Of a stretch of 64,000 bases of DNA, positions 9,306-22,660 are shown piece after piece; position 1 is the first letter of the stretch, and each line of letters opens with the position of its first letter. Position numbers and translations under genes: made by a program. Location of the stretch: positions 160,964,546 to 161,028,545 of the forward strand of contig CM071600.1 of the NCBI GenBank assembly GCA_036435485.1, given 5' to 3'. A model generated the notes under the pieces. It was not told where the DNA came from. It saw only the letters and a list, made by a program, of their open reading frames with translations, and ran no database searches. The DNA is from Saposhnikovia divaricata. Taxonomy: Eukaryota > Streptophyta > Magnoliopsida > Apiales > Apiaceae.

Positions 9306-11051
9306 TGATAAGTGCATATTTTTGCATATTTTTATTACCTATTTATTGCTTGAACTCGTATTTTAATAAATTATTTTGTTGCATTTTAGGAAATTCGAGA
9401 AAAAAATAAAGAAATGGCAAAATAAAGAAATAAAGAGCAAGGAAGGGAAAAAGAGGAAGAAACAGGACTTAAATGAAAAAAAGGAAAAAGAATTAGGAGC
9501 TTGGAGGAAAGGAATCTTTCAAGACACATGGAAGGTGGAGATCATCCCAACACACTAAATAAGTGTATGGCCAAGATCCACTCAACAAAGCTTAAGGAGG
9601 AAGGAAACAATTCGATGGCTAGGATTTCTCCACCACATTAGAAGGTGTATGGTGGAGATTCACCCAACACACCTCTAAACCCTAATTCTTATCCTACAAG
9701 TACCCCCTTATCCCCCTTGTATTTATGAACGTAGATTTTAGTGTAGTTTTAGTGTAGTATAAATTTCTTTCTTTTCTTGTTTAGTAGTTCTAAATTTTGT
9801 AAACACTCTTTTTAAGTTTAATGCAATTTCAAGTTTTCTTTATTTTCTCGTCTTGCTCTCTCGTTTATGTTGCATTGCTTTCGTTATTTTCGTAAATCCG
9901 ATTAGTCGACAAAGTAGCGAAATGCAAACCACTTGGGATTGAAAGTAACGATTTTTATTTTCTTGTTCTTAGTTGTTAATTGAATTGAGCCCCTTTAAAT
10001 CTCAATTTTATTGTGGGTTTGGTGATTTGTAATTGTAGATCTAATTTTGGTGTTTGATTTAATGTGTTAGTGTAATGGGTTTGATAATTTAGAGCTTGAT
10101 TTATTTTTGAGTTATGTTAAAATTAGTGTTTTTAAATTTTCTAGATTTATATTTAGTGCTTGTTGGTATATTCTCATGTTCCGGCACTCTCTTTTACATT
10201 GTGAAATCTTGTTCGGTCTGAAACCAGTTTTCTGTCCGGCTTTTCCTTATTAACCTGTAATTTTCAATTCCATGTTAGTCTGCTTTGCACACCCCATTTT
10301 CTCTCTTTCATTTCACGCGCCATCCAGCACTTGCCTCACTTTCTTTAATTTTCTTTTGTCATATTATTAATACTGCTTATGTTTCTGTCCTTATTTTACA
10401 ATGCCAATTCCATGTCCATCATTTAGTTTCATTAGTTCATTTGCATGCTGTTAAGTGGTAATTTTCAATTTATAAATTTAGATCTTATCTACTCATTCTT
10501 GTTAGGTAGTCTGTTTGTCAATTCTGGCCCAATTATGATTTCTGGCCCATATTTAGCAATCGACCCATTATGATGTTTTTTTAGCTAAACTAGTTTTCCA
10601 TGTTTTATTTTCTTCCTGGCCCATTTACTTTTTTACAACCCATCTTGCATTTATGTTCGTTGGTATCACCTAGCATAAATGCTTTCTCCTGTTCATTAAA
10701 TGCAACTTTGAGTTTTGACTTTTCTTAAACTAATTGTTTTACATTTTGTTTTAATTGATGTTATTACTTCATGTCTTTAGTCTTTATAATCATTACTCAT
10801 TAATTAATTTAATTAGTAAATAAAGATGTCAACGAGTTTAAATCTTAGGTTAATTGTTTCGATTTTTTTTTTAGAATTTTATTATTTTCAATTTAGTTGA
10901 AACAAATCACTCCAAAAAATATTCGTTCTAATTCGCCTAAGTTAAAAATTAAGGTTTGTGAAAATATTAAGTCCTTGTGGATCGATATCTCAAATACTAA
11001 AATGATGAAATTGTGCACTTGCAATTTAAATCTTTATTTTCTAGCACATCA
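9306..11051 (+). repeat. Left LTR of Athila-like element
   Basis: 1746 bp, beginning TGATAAGTGC and ending CACATCA, matching 46689-48437 with scattered single-base differences. It carries the polypurine tract of the truncated copy on its left and the primer-binding site on its right. Confidence 0.9.
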
Positions 11052-11057
11052 AGTTTT

Positions 11058-11075
11058 TGGCGCCGCTACCGGGGA
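11058..11075 (+). other. Primer-binding site, tRNA-Asp type
   Basis: TGGCGCCGCTACCGGGGA lies seven bases after the LTR end. Athila/Tat-type gypsy elements commonly carry TGGCGCCGTTGCCGGGGA here, complementary to the 3' end of tRNA-Asp; this copy differs at two positions. Confidence 0.85.
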
Positions 11076-12030
11076 CTAATTATTTTTCGCACCTTGATTT
11101 TTAATTTTTCGGATTAGTTTTACTTGTCTCATTTTTGTCTCGTTTTTTTTTTTGGGAAGTTGGAAATTCGGGAATCTCCTCTCGAAGCTTGGAAAAAATG
11201 AGAATTTTTGGAAGCGTGCTTCGGTAACCCGTACTTCTCTCTTTTCGCCTTTTTATTATTTTAGAAAATCACAAAAAAATCAAAAAATCAAAAAAATCAC
11301 AAAAAAATTGAAAATTTAAAATCCAAAAAAAATTAGTTAGAAATTACATAATTGTTGCATCATGCATTTAATCAATTAGGGCACATCATCTAGATTTTTA
11401 TTTTCTTGTTTTTAATTTTTCGTACCTTGTAAATTGTGGTGATCGCTGGAGGATCCAAAGGTGCGTTAAATTATTCTTTTCTTTAGTTTAGAACACGTAG
11501 TGTAAGCATCCATAATTGTTTATCGTTTTATTATATCTCGTTATTTGTTGCATCATTCAAATAAATTTTAAGGGTAAAACCCACTTACAAGATAAGGGAA
11601 GGGATTTCATTACTCTTTCCTTGGCCCACAACCACTAATCCTTCATTTTGCATACCCAAGCCTTAATAAAATTAAATTAGACATGGCCCCTAGGATTTTC
11701 GCGCTCAATTAGGAAGGTACTTAAAAATGGACGTAATCTTTAATTATGCCGATTTTTTGGTGTCTAGGCAAGCGAAAGCTTACCTAGCCAATTAGGATTT
11801 GGTGTCTAGGTTGGTGTTTAGCCTCTTGGCAATGCTTTCACCTACCTGGCCAAATCGGTCCGAATAATTCTTGATTTACCGAATTTTTGGTGGTCCTTAA
11901 AGTTAGGAGCAAGGTCTAGTTTATTTATTAAGAAACCCAAGGTTTAGAATTTTTCTTTTGATTTTTCACCCTTTCTTTTGTGTTTTTAAATTTTTCGCAC
12001 TTATTTGCTACGTGTTTCCTTTCGTGGTTT
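11076..12030 (+). other. Noncoding leader of Athila-like element
   Basis: No reading frame of note. It contains an A/T-rich stretch with repeated CAAAAAAATC-like units near 11265-11330. The sequence from about 11740 to 11860 repeats 'ggtgtctaggt'-like phrases. The packaging and dimerisation signals of the element would be expected here. Confidence 0.5.
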
Positions 12031-12808
12031 ATGCGAACTACTTGGCGTAGGGATAGATCTGCTAGGTTAGTGAGATCAATTGAGATTTCGTCCCCTTTTG
12101 ATTCCGAATCTTTAGAAATTCCCGAACCAATAGTAACCATGGCCATGTCTCTTAAGGACCGTTGTTATCCCACCCGTTCTGCCCAACCCTCGTGTATCAC
12201 TCTTCCTCCCGTCCGTTAATGGTAATAATTTCGAGATTAAAGCTCACCACATTAGTATGTTACCTAAATTTACCGGGAGTGATGGTGAGGACCCGTATCT
12301 TTTTCTTCATGAATTCGAGGAAGTTTGTGCCTTACAAAAACTCCAACATTTAACCGATGACTCAATTAGGCTTAGGCTCATTAATTTTGCTCTTAAAGAA
12401 AATGCTAAAAAATGGTTATATAGCCTACCGGTTAATTCTATTTCCACGTGGGAGGGATTTGTGGTAATTTTTCTAAAAAAATATTTTCCTAATCACAAGA
12501 CTACAAGGATTACAAATGAGATAAATCAATTTCATCAAAAGGAAAATAAGTCTTTTTGGAAATATTTTGATCGTTTTAAAAATCTTTTATCACAATGCCC
12601 CCATCACGGAATAGAAAAATGGAGACTTTGTAAGATTGTCTACGAGGCCTTAGTTAGTCTAACAACCTCTTTGTTAGAGTCTATGTGCCAAGGTAAATTC
12701 GTGGAAAAAGATGAGGTCGAAGGGTGGGCATTTTTCGAAGAATTAACCGAGAAGACCATGTTGTGGGAGTCTACTAGGGAACCTGTTAGGCCGAATACAC
12801 ACTTATAA
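12031..12808 (+). pseudogene. gag: Athila-like gag N-terminal part, frameshifted and cut
   Basis: The likely start is MRTTWRRDRSARLV at 12031, comparable to the MRTRLQ start of the second gag-protease element. A frameshift lies between about 12190 and 12220, after which the next frame reads the Retrotrans_gag domain: LPKFTGSDGEDPYLFLHEFE, ENAKKWLYSLP, TWEGFVVIFLKKYFPNHKT and LSQCPHHGIEKW. It stops at 12806-12808, twelve bases before the Sirevirus LTR remnant. The C-terminal half with the zinc knuckle is absent; the coding sequence resumes only at 43632 with the gag-protease linker. In related elements the product forms the capsid. Confidence 0.85.
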
Positions 12809-12819
12809 TCAACTAAGTA

Positions 12820-13247
12820 TGAGAGAATAACAATAAATTCTTTAAAAACTTTAAAAACTGTTTGGAATTAACTTATCTCTCAGTGATGTAAAATATCACA
12901 GAGAGCTGCTTAGGTTACAATGAAAAATATTGTATTACACGATCGATACCCTTCTAGGGTTAACCTAACTGTATTTATAAGATATACAGCTACATACAAT
13001 CGAAAATTGATTCGCCTATAAATCAGCTATACAATTGTTATCAATTACGATTGCTACACGTCTCCTTAGTCAACTCAATCTCTTTGACAGCTATCCAATC
13101 TTCAAAGATATTGCTTCCATAATAAATCTTTAAACAATGTTGACCAGTAGACACTGCCTCCAGATAGAGTTTAACAAACTCTGTCGAGCTTCCACTGTCA
13201 GCGTATAGTAAACTCTGTTCAGCTTCCAACTGTCAGAGTTTAACTAA
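12820..13247 (-). repeat. 3' LTR remnant of the minus-strand Sirevirus
   Basis: On the minus strand this stretch has an LTR-like TATA box (CTTATAAATACAG, about 12970) and ends in CTCTCA with AAGTA outside it. It contains three CAGAGTTT octamers (near 13176, 13210 and 13234), which also pepper the Sirevirus body at 22661-30321. Its LTR start is missing: the Tekay-type LTR begins at 13248. The partner 5' LTR is not in the window, so assignment rests on position, motif and orientation. Confidence 0.65.
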
Positions 13248-16200
13248 TGTAATAACCCTAACTTTAGCAATGCTACAGTGATCACATGAATAGTAACTTT
13301 TGAGGATTTAGAGAAATGGTATGTAGGTACTCTATACTTGAAAGAGAAAATGAGTAAACAGAAACCATATTAGTGTTGTACAATGAAAATAAGAGAATCG
13401 AAATGACGATATATTTCAGAAATTCCTGAATATGGATTTTTGAGGATTTTGGTTTCGAATGAGCTTCTATTGGATATTAAGGAGCATGGAAATATTAAAA
13501 GAAATATATATTGAGGAATTGGTGGATTAGTATAAACTAAAGAATTATTAAGTTAAGGAATTGCCAAAGGAATTTGGATTGTTAAATGATTTCAGAACCA
13601 ATGAGATAATGAGGTATATTCGGAACGAATTACAATTAGACGAGTATGGAAACCAAACAACCAAGATTAGTAATATAACAAGGATACATACTACATTGTT
13701 AATTACCAAAGGTATTAGTATAATACTGAGGAAAAACAAGGAAAAAGAATTATGAGATCATGAACATGACATCACATTCCACTAATACTTTTAAGGGTAA
13801 ATTAGTACATTAGCATGTCTTTAATCACAAATATCTTCCAAAGCTTCCAAGACAAGCTAGATTAACAAGAATTAAAGAAGATAAGATCAAAAAATCAAGA
13901 GAAAATCTCTCCCTTCCATTCTTTCAATTCGGCCAAACAGTAACAGCCGGATTAGAACGGCCATAACTTCTTCGTTCCTCAGCCAAATTTTTCGTTCTTT
14001 AGCATTTTAGAAAGCCCATGAGATAAGCTACAAGTCGTATTTCACAAGATTTTCCCAGAAAAGCAAGGTAAGGGGGTCGTTTTTCATGTTCTTTCAGCTG
14101 CAGTAAAATAGCTCCGAAAATTCTAAGTATGTTCTTGGTGTTTCTTGTTAGTTTAAGGTGTTATATGGTTGCTTAAGGATATCCCAAGGATTATTAAGTG
14201 TTATACAAGCTACAAGGAAGGTATATTACTTGAGACCCTAACTTGAATTATGAGTTTATGGTTGATTATGCTTAATTTAGAAGTTAAGTTGTATAAAGCA
14301 TGAAATCTTGATGATATGGTTGTTGATATGTGTTTTAAGTTTGATATGGAAATTGTGATGTGAACTTGTAACCATGGTTGGGATGTAGACCACATGGTGT
14401 AGGGCTTGGATTGAGTGTGGAATGATGGTTTTGGAGCAATTAAAATATGGAAAGTATGAGAGTACAGCAGTTATAATGCCCGATTTTTGTTAGGATAGGA
14501 ACTGCTCTGTTTTGGACCCTGTATCAGTACGGTACCTTACTGTCCAGTGTACCAATGTACCATTAAATGATAGAGCTTAGTTCATAGATCGTTTTGATAT
14601 AAAGTACGTCAAAATCTGATGAACGGTTTAGTAGAAAAGTGGATTTTAGTGAAAGTCGTTCGGAAACCGGGAAATTGCAATTGTGCCAATTTTGAGGTTA
14701 TAATTACCATACTTAGACATTTTTAGAAATTATGAAATTTTGGGATAGTGTAGTAGGGTGGTCAGAGGACCATTTACAGTTGACCTTGTAGTAAAATTCG
14801 AAATCTATATTTTCTGAGGATTTTTACAGTCGAGTGTGGTTATTAAGGGAAATTGTGGAATACACTAAAACTTAGATCGAGTTTAAAAATGATGAAGTGC
14901 ATGTAAACTTTTGGTGCATAAAAACCATGGTAAACATATAATATGAGTTAAGGGTGTTATGGTGAAGAGATTAAGTGATTAAGTGGGGTATATACTAACG
15001 GTGATCCTTTTCGTTCCTATAGAAGCGGGAGACGAACTCAGGATTCCACCTACTCGCTTTAGAGATCCAGGCAAGATCTTTTCTATCCCTACTTGGAAAA
15101 ATTTTTATCTTTAAAGAAACTTGATTTCTTGGAATATATATATACATGTGATGCTATTATTACTATATTGTGAAGAAATTGTCTTCCTTGAGTATTGATA
15201 TTAAAAAGAAAGGTATATGAAGATGTATATGGATATGAATATGGATATGAGTATGAGATGGATATGAATATGGATATGAGTAGGAGATGGATATGTATAG
15301 AGATGATTATGCATGAAGTGGACATGCTTTATGATTAAGAGAATATGAGAGAATGGTATCAGTTGTTATCTAAAGTAAATAAAAGAATGGTATCAGGTGT
15401 TATCTAGGGTTATATGATTTATAATATGTTGCTAAAGATATTCTTTTTAAATAGTTGTGATTTAATAAATATTATTTGATTATTATTTAATACTTTTAAA
15501 ATAGATGGAATATTTTATGTATATAAGAGCGTATTTGATTTCATTGAATACAGAGGAGATGTCTGAGTCATAATCAAAGTATTATGACATATGTATTTTT
15601 TTAAAGGTGATGATAAATGGAAATGGAAATGATATATGTGAATGGAAATGGAAACGGAAAAATGGAAAATGTGGAATGGTGTGTGATAAATGGAATAATG
15701 ATTTGACAAAAGAAGGGGATTGCAACAGAAAGCGTAAGAGGCTGTGTGTGGCACAGTCCAGAAAGCGTAAGAGGCTGTGTGCAGCACAGTCCAACACTCA
15801 ATATTTATTACGGCCCAAGAGGTGCCGAAGGAGGATGTAGCATGTAGCCTTCCTCCAGGGTTGATGACCAGGTGGGATCATCCCTTCTACTAGTAGTAAA
15901 CAGAGAGCAGGTACGGTCAGGCGACTGATCATCGTCCTACGTATCTGGCGCTAGCAGATATCCCCAAAACTTAAAAGAAAGAATTGATAATGGTTTTCAG
16001 ATCTGTATTCTGAAAAAGGAAAATGGTATGAAATGATGGAATTGTTTTTAAAGTAAGAAGAGAAACTGATTTTATAGTATTTTTATATAATTGTTGTATA
16101 AAAAGGGAAATGGAAAGATTGTATTGAGAGATGATGTGCAGATGATATATTATCTTGAAATATTATGCTAAGGTGATGTAATGGTTTTTAATTATTATAG

Positions 16201-16795
16201 AAGAAAAACTGATATTATATTTTAGAAGAAAAACTGATATTATATTAGAAGAGAAGCTGATATTAGAATGCTATATATTTCTTTTAGTATAAAAATATTT
16301 GGAAGGAGTAGTTATCAAATAAAAATAAATTCTTTTTATAATAATTATGATTTGTCTTCTGTTTATTATACAGATATATTTATGTTTCTTTTGAAGCTAG
16401 TTTATAAAATTTATTTTGCTGAGCTATTATAGCTCACTCTTGCTATTTATTTATATAACAGCTAGATCAGGTGCCGAAACGTCGCAGTACAACCCGGAAA
16501 AGGGTAAAGGGGAAATCTACCTTATGAGAGAGTATCGACACCTGTTCTCAAGGTAGTATATACTTATATATGGGTATAATAGATGGTATTCTGGGATTGT
16601 AACAATAGTTTATCTTTAACTGCTATCATTTATGGATGTTGTTCTCTGAGCATATGACTGGTGTGATGATAATAGTGTGGGGTCATTTGTGGAAGTATTA
16701 AATAGTATAAAAAAATGATCAAAGAGATATTGCTAATAAATGGAAATTGGAGTTTGACGGCCAGGATTCCTGACCCCGGATCTGGGGCTGTCACA
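13248..16795 (+). repeat. 5' LTR of LARD-like Tekay element
   Basis: 3548 bp, from TGTAATAACCCTAAC to GGGGCTGTCACA. It contains a GATATGAATATG-type microsatellite (about 15226-15300) and a 33-bp tandem pair beginning AGAAAGCGTAAGAGGCTGTG (about 15728-15792). Confidence 0.92.
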
Positions 16796-16797
16796 GA

Positions 16798-16809
16798 TGG
16801 TATCAGAGC
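16798..16809 (+). other. Primer-binding site, initiator-Met type
   Basis: TGGTATCAGAGC two bases after the LTR, complementary to the 3' end of plant initiator tRNA-Met, as usual for chromoviruses. Confidence 0.9.
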
Positions 16810-19120
16810 TAAGAGTCATAATGCTCAGGAACGAAAGTGATAATAATAAATATATCAGTAATAATATAAGTAGTGAACTCCCATCGAGTTCAAGGGTGGT
16901 TTATCGAGCTAAGCGTTTATTCTATGTAGTGATTATAATTTTATAGATTATTACTAATAAAAGGTTATGTTTTAGTATAGGGAGAAGAGATTGGTGAGCC
17001 AAAGTTAAGGGTATTTAAATTCTTCTTGTGTTTAAGGGAGTTTGAGGTAATTGAGTAAGTAGATTGGTGAATAGACACTGATTGTTTGTGGAGATGAAAG
17101 GGTGAAACTGAGGATTGGTCGGTAAAGCCAAGATATACCTTAAGGATCAAGACAGACTGCGACATTCCGAGATTGACTTAAATGAAATGGTTATTATGCC
17201 AAAAGTGTTAAGCTTATGTAGCATACAGGATTGATAAGAGAAATAAATGGTATTTGAGGAAAACCTTCCATTATTGGGTTTTGCAATTGGGCAGAGGCTA
17301 TTAACGGTACCTATTTTCAAAATTTCTTAAAGCCCTGCCAAATTATATTATTGAGTTTCAAATTTTCCTCCACTGGTGGGTAATTATTCATTAAGGGCTG
17401 GTATTTTTTTTTTCAAAACTGTCTTGTACCTTTGGAATGTGTTTCAAAATTTTATTTTATCTATCTTATTCAAAATATTCCTCTAAGATTATTTTCGGAA
17501 GATGGTATTTATTATCATGATTTAAATGTTCTTCTATATATCTTACTTCAACTAAGAGGAACAACCCTATATGTATATACAAGGACGATCTGTCTGTGTG
17601 ATAGAAAGTCGGAGGGGACGCCCTCACTTGTGTGACATACGGGTTCTTCCATAATATTGATTTCTCAGATATCCTTTTGTTTCAAATAAAAGTTATTTAA
17701 AACACTTAATCTTATAAATTGTTGGGGGACCCTTGCTTGTTTCTGGATTCGTTTCAAATCAAAGTTTTTCTAAATTCTATCAATTGGTTCGAATATAGAA
17801 GATTTCATTAATGAATGGGATAATGGAAGCAAGGTTTAGAGTATACGTGATTATACAAGGAAACTTGAGATTCCAAGGGAAATTTCGTTAAGAGATGACC
17901 AGAGCTAGAAGCGTTTCAACACAAGAGAGGAAGGAATTTCGTGAGAAGAAATTGGTATATTTGATGATTAGTAAGAGAAAAGAATATGAGGAATTTTAAG
18001 GCATACTTGAGATTTACTATTGAGGGTAAGGTGTATTTTGAGGATAGAGTCAGAATAAAGATAAACAAAGGAAGTGGGGATAATTAATGAAGGATTCGAG
18101 ATGCAATAACTTTTAGTGGGGGAAGGCCAATATTGTGACTAATACTCCAAGTAGCAGAGAGAGATTAGAGATGTTAATCATTCAAAGGATTAATCCAAAA
18201 GGTGTGAGTGAGTAAAACTTGAGGTAAATATTTTGATGAGAATAATAAAGGGAAATTACAGAGGTGGAATAGATAGTATATCATAAAGGAACTAAGGTGG
18301 ATCAGCAAGATGTAAAGAGCGTATAGTGAACAATAGACATATGGGATAAGGTATCCAGAGGAAATTGTAGGTACGCTCTGATTTAACCTTTTAAGTGAAA
18401 TGTTTGGTTAGGGATCGACTAAGTCAATGAATGGTGTAAATGGACTGATAATATAGATAAGAATAATCTATCTGTGAGAAAGTAAACTATGCTGATATAA
18501 GAAAGTGAGTTATTCTCATGTCATCCAAATCAATATCTGTTAAGAGTCGGAGAACTCTATAAAAAGGAGATTAAGAGTATTGGGGAAAGTGTGAAAATAT
18601 ATTTTTCAAGGATAAAGGAAAAGTACATTCTTGTTTAAGTATGAACAGGAAATATATATTATAGGTAATATTTTCTTACAATTGTTTTAAAGAATATTGG
18701 TAGAGCTTATTTTCTGGAAAATTTTACAGAGATGAGATATAGGAATATTGAGGTGTTAATATTTATGTCATGATAGAGATCAAAACATAGTTAAACAATA
18801 GTGAGATACACTACCATTCAGCGAAGGCCAATGTGGTGGCCGATACCCTTAGGAAAAAGAAGAAGGAGAGATGAGATAATATAGAATGATTGAATGCAGG
18901 AGGAGATTTGCAAGAAAAAGATTGTGAAAGTGCTGCTATTGATAAGTTAAATGGTATGTTGAAGAATGACAAGCAAGTTTATGTTGGTGTATTTCTGTAC
19001 AAACAAGATAGAGATGTTTAAGGAGAAACTAAAGGATGGAGGAAGTAATATGCGAATTAGAAGGTGTAATGTGAGAAAGGTATTCGTCAATATCTTCAAC
19101 GTGATTCCGGGACGGAATCC
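16810..19120 (+). other. Noncoding internal region with pol remnant
   Basis: The first 180 bp match the minus-strand Tekay element downstream of its primer site. After that the gag seen in the other copy is absent and the frames are full of stops. At about 18803-18861 a short reading SAKANVVADTLRKKKKE matches the end of the chromovirus RNase H region. The stretch near 18516 (ATGTCATCCAAATC) is shared with 34740 and, inverted, with 37700. Confidence 0.75.
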
Positions 19121-19137
19121 TTTAAAGGGGAGAAGAC
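19121..19137 (+). other. Polypurine tract of LARD-like element
   Basis: TTTAAAGGGGAGAAGAC immediately before the 3' LTR TGTAATAACC. Confidence 0.8.
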
Positions 19138-22100
19138 TGTAATAACCCTAACTTTAGCAATGCTACAGTGATCACATGAATAGTAACTTTTGAGGATTTA
19201 GAGAAATGGTATGTAGGTACTCTATACTTGAAAGAGAAAATGAGTAAACAGAAACCATATTAGTGTTGTACAATGAAAATAAGAGAATCGAAATGACGAT
19301 AGATTTCAGAAATTCCTGAATATGGATTTTTGAGGATTTTGGTTTCGAATGAGCTTCTATTGGATATTAAGGAGCATGGAAATATTAAAAGAAATATATA
19401 TTGAGGAATTGGTGGATTAGTATAAACTAAAAATTATTAAGTTAAGGAATTGCCAAAAGAATTTGGATTGTTAAATGATTTCAGAACCACTGAGATAATG
19501 AGGTATATTCGGAACGAATTACAATTAGACGAGTATGGAAACCAAACAACCAAGATTAGTAATATAACAAGGATACATACTACATTGTTAATTACCAAAG
19601 GTATTAGTATAATACTGAGGAAAGACAAGGAAAAAGAATTATGAGATCATGAACATGACATCACATTCCACTAATACTTTTAAGGGTAAATTAGTACATT
19701 AGCATGTCTTTAATCACAAATATCTTCCAAAGCTTCCAAGACAAGCTAGATTAACAAGAATTAAAGAAGATAAGATCAAAAAATCAAGAGAAAATCTCTC
19801 CCTTCCATTCTTTCAATTCGGCCAAACAGTAACAGCCGGATTAGAACGGCCATAACTTCTTCTTTCCTCAGCCAAATTTTTCGTTCTTTAGCTTTTTAGA
19901 AAGCCCATGAGATAAGCTACAAGTCGTATTTCACAAGATTTTCCCAGAAAAGCAAGGTAAGGGGGTCGTTTTTCATGTTCTTTCAGCTGCAGTAAAATAG
20001 CTCCGAAAATTCTAAGTATGTTCTTGGTGTTTCTTATTAGTTTAAGGTGTTATATGGTTGCTTAAGGATATCCCAAGGATTATTAAGTGTTATACAAGCT
20101 ACAAGGAAGGTATATTACTTGAGACCCTAACTTGAATTATGAGTTTATGGTTGATTATGCTTAGTTTAGAAGTTAAGTTGTATAAAGCATGAAATCTTGA
20201 TGATATGGTTGTTGATATGTGTTTTAAGTTTGATATGGAAATTGTGATGTGAACTTGTAACCATGGTTGGGATGTAGACCACATGGTGTAGGGCTTGGAT
20301 TGAGTGTGGAATGATGGTTTTGGAGCAATTAAAATATGGAAAGTATGAGAGTACAGTAGTTATAATGCCCGATTTTTGTTAGGATAGGAACTTCTCTATT
20401 TTGTACCCTGTATCAGTACGTTACCTTACTGTCCAGTGTACCAATGGACCATTAAATGATAGAGCTTAGTTCATAGATCGTTTTGATATAAAGTACGTCA
20501 AAATCTGATGAACGGTTTAGTAGAAAAGTGGATTTTAGTGAAAGTCGTTCGGAAACCGGGAAATTGCAATTGTGCCAATTTTGAGGTTATAATTACCATA
20601 CTTAGACATTTTTAGAAATTATGAAATTTTGGGATAGTGTAGTAGGGTGGTCAGAGGACCATTTACAGTTGACCTTGTAGTAAAATTCGAAATCTATATT
20701 TTCTGAGGATTTTTACAGTCGAGTGTGGTTATTAAGGGAAATTGTGGAATACACTAAAACTTAGATCGAGTTTAAAAATGATGAAGTGCATGTAAACTTT
20801 TGGTGCATAAAAACCATGGTAAACATATAATATGAGTTAAGGGTGTTATGGTGAAGAGATTAAGTGATTAAGTGGGGTATATACTAACGGTGATCCTTTT
20901 CGTTCCTATAGAAGCGGGAGACGAACTCAGGATTCCACCTACTCGCTTTAGAGATCCAGGCAAGATCTTTTCTATCCCTACTTGGAAAAATTTTTATCTT
21001 TAAAGAAACTTGATTTCTTGGAATATATATATACATGTGATGCTATTATTACTATATTGTGAAGAAATTGTCTTCCTTGAGTATTGATATTAAAAAGAAA
21101 GGTATATGAAGATGTATATGGATATGAATATGGATATGAGTATGAGATGGATATGAATATGGATATGAGTAGGAGATGGATATGTATAGAGATGATTATG
21201 CATGAAGTGGACATGCTTTATGATTAAGAGAATATGAGAGAATGGTATCAGTTGTTATCTAAAGTAAATAAAAGAATGGTATCAGGTGTTATCTAGGGTT
21301 ATATGATTTATAATATGTTGCTAAAGATATTCTTTTTAAATAGTTGTGATTTAATAAATATTATTGAATACTTTTAAAATAGATGGAATATTTTATTTAT
21401 ATAAGAGCGTATTTGATTTCATTGAATACAGAGGAGATGTCTGAGTCATAATCAAAGTATTATGACATATGTATTTTTTTAAAGGTGATGATAAATGGAA
21501 ATGGAAATGATATATGTGAATGGAAATGGAAACGGAAAAATGGAAAATGTGGAATGGTGTTTGATAAATGGAATAATGATTTGACAAAAGAAGGGGATTG
21601 CAACAGAAAGCGTAAGAGGCTGTGTGAGGCACAGTCCAGCAAGCGTAAGAGGCTGTGTGCGGCACAGTCCAGCACTCAATATTTATTACGGCCCAAGAGT
21701 TGCCGAAGGAGGATGTAGCAGGTAGCCTTCCTCCAGGGTTGATGACCAGGTGGGATCATCCCTTCTACTAGTAGTAAACATAGAGCTGGTACGGTCAGGC
21801 GACTGATCATCGTCCTACGTATCTGGCGCTAGCAGATATCCCCAAAACTTAAAAGAAAGAATTGATAATGGTTTTCAGATCTGTATTCTGAAAAAGGAAA
21901 ATGGTATGAAATGATGGAATTGTTTTTACAGTAAGAAGAGAAACTGATTTTATAGTATTTTTATATAATTGTTGTATAAAAAGGGAAATGGAAAGATTGT
22001 ATTGAGAGATGATGTGCAGATGATATATTATCTTGAAATATTATGCTAAGGTGATGTAATGGTTTTTAATTATTATAGAAGAAAAACTGATATTATATTT

Positions 22101-22660
22101 TAGAAGAAAAACTGATATTATATTAGAAGAGAAGCTGATATTAGAATGCTATATATTTCTTTTAGTATAAAAATATTTGGAAGGAGTAGTTATCAAATAA
22201 AAATAAATTCTTTTTATAATAATTATGATTTGTCTTCTATTTATTATACAGATATATTTATGTTTCTTTTGAAGCTAGTTTATAAAATTTATTTTGCTGA
22301 GCTATTATAGCTCACTCTTGCTATTTATTTATATAACAGCTAGATCAGGTGCCGAAACGTCGCAGTACAACCTGAAAAAGGGTAAAGGGGAAGTCTACCT
22401 TATGAGAGAGTATCGACACCTGTTCTCAAGGTAGTATATACTTATATATGGGTATAATAGATGGTATTCTGGGATTGTAACAATAGTTTATCTTTAACTG
22501 CTATCATTTATGGATGTTGTTCTCTGAGCATATGACTGGTGTGATGATAATAGTGTGGGGTCATTTGTGGAAGTATTAAATAGAATATAAAAATGATCAA
22601 AGAGATATTGCTAATAAATGGAAATTGGAGTTTGACGGCCAGGATTCCTGACCCCGGATC
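19138..22660 (+). repeat. 3' LTR of LARD-like Tekay element, end clipped
   Basis: Matches 13248-16795 base for base with few substitutions and one short internal deletion near 21364. It stops at CCCCGGATC, missing TGGGGCTGTCACA. Beyond it lies Sirevirus reading frame, and GATCAAAGAGATATTG at the junction repeats a stretch of the LTR 62 bp earlier. Confidence 0.9.

Larger units (their letters stand above)
13248..22660 (+). mobile_element. Tekay/Del-type element with 3.5-kb LTRs, no gag, pol remnant only (LARD-like)
   Basis: The order is LTR 13248-16795, primer-binding site TGGTATCAGAGC (16798-16809), a 2.3-kb internal region, polypurine tract (19121-19137) and LTR 19138-22660. The LTRs together exceed the internal region three to one. 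The internal region has no long reading frame. A chromovirus RNase H-end signature (YHSAKANVVADTLRKK) near 18812-18861 shows descent from a pol-bearing Tekay element. The two LTRs are almost identical, so insertion was recent. The right LTR lacks its last 13 or so bases and runs directly into Sirevirus coding sequence. Confidence 0.88.

Noticed and set aside
9376..9558. Lys-rich 60-codon frame in the Athila-like LTR, with counterparts at 46759 and 55532
   Set aside because: LTR sequence; A-rich codons give Lys/Glu runs; no support as a gene.
15515..15840. Overlapping open frames in both LTRs of the LARD-like element (also 21393-21718)
   Set aside because: They run through a tandem repeat and low-complexity DNA in several frames at once; not coding.
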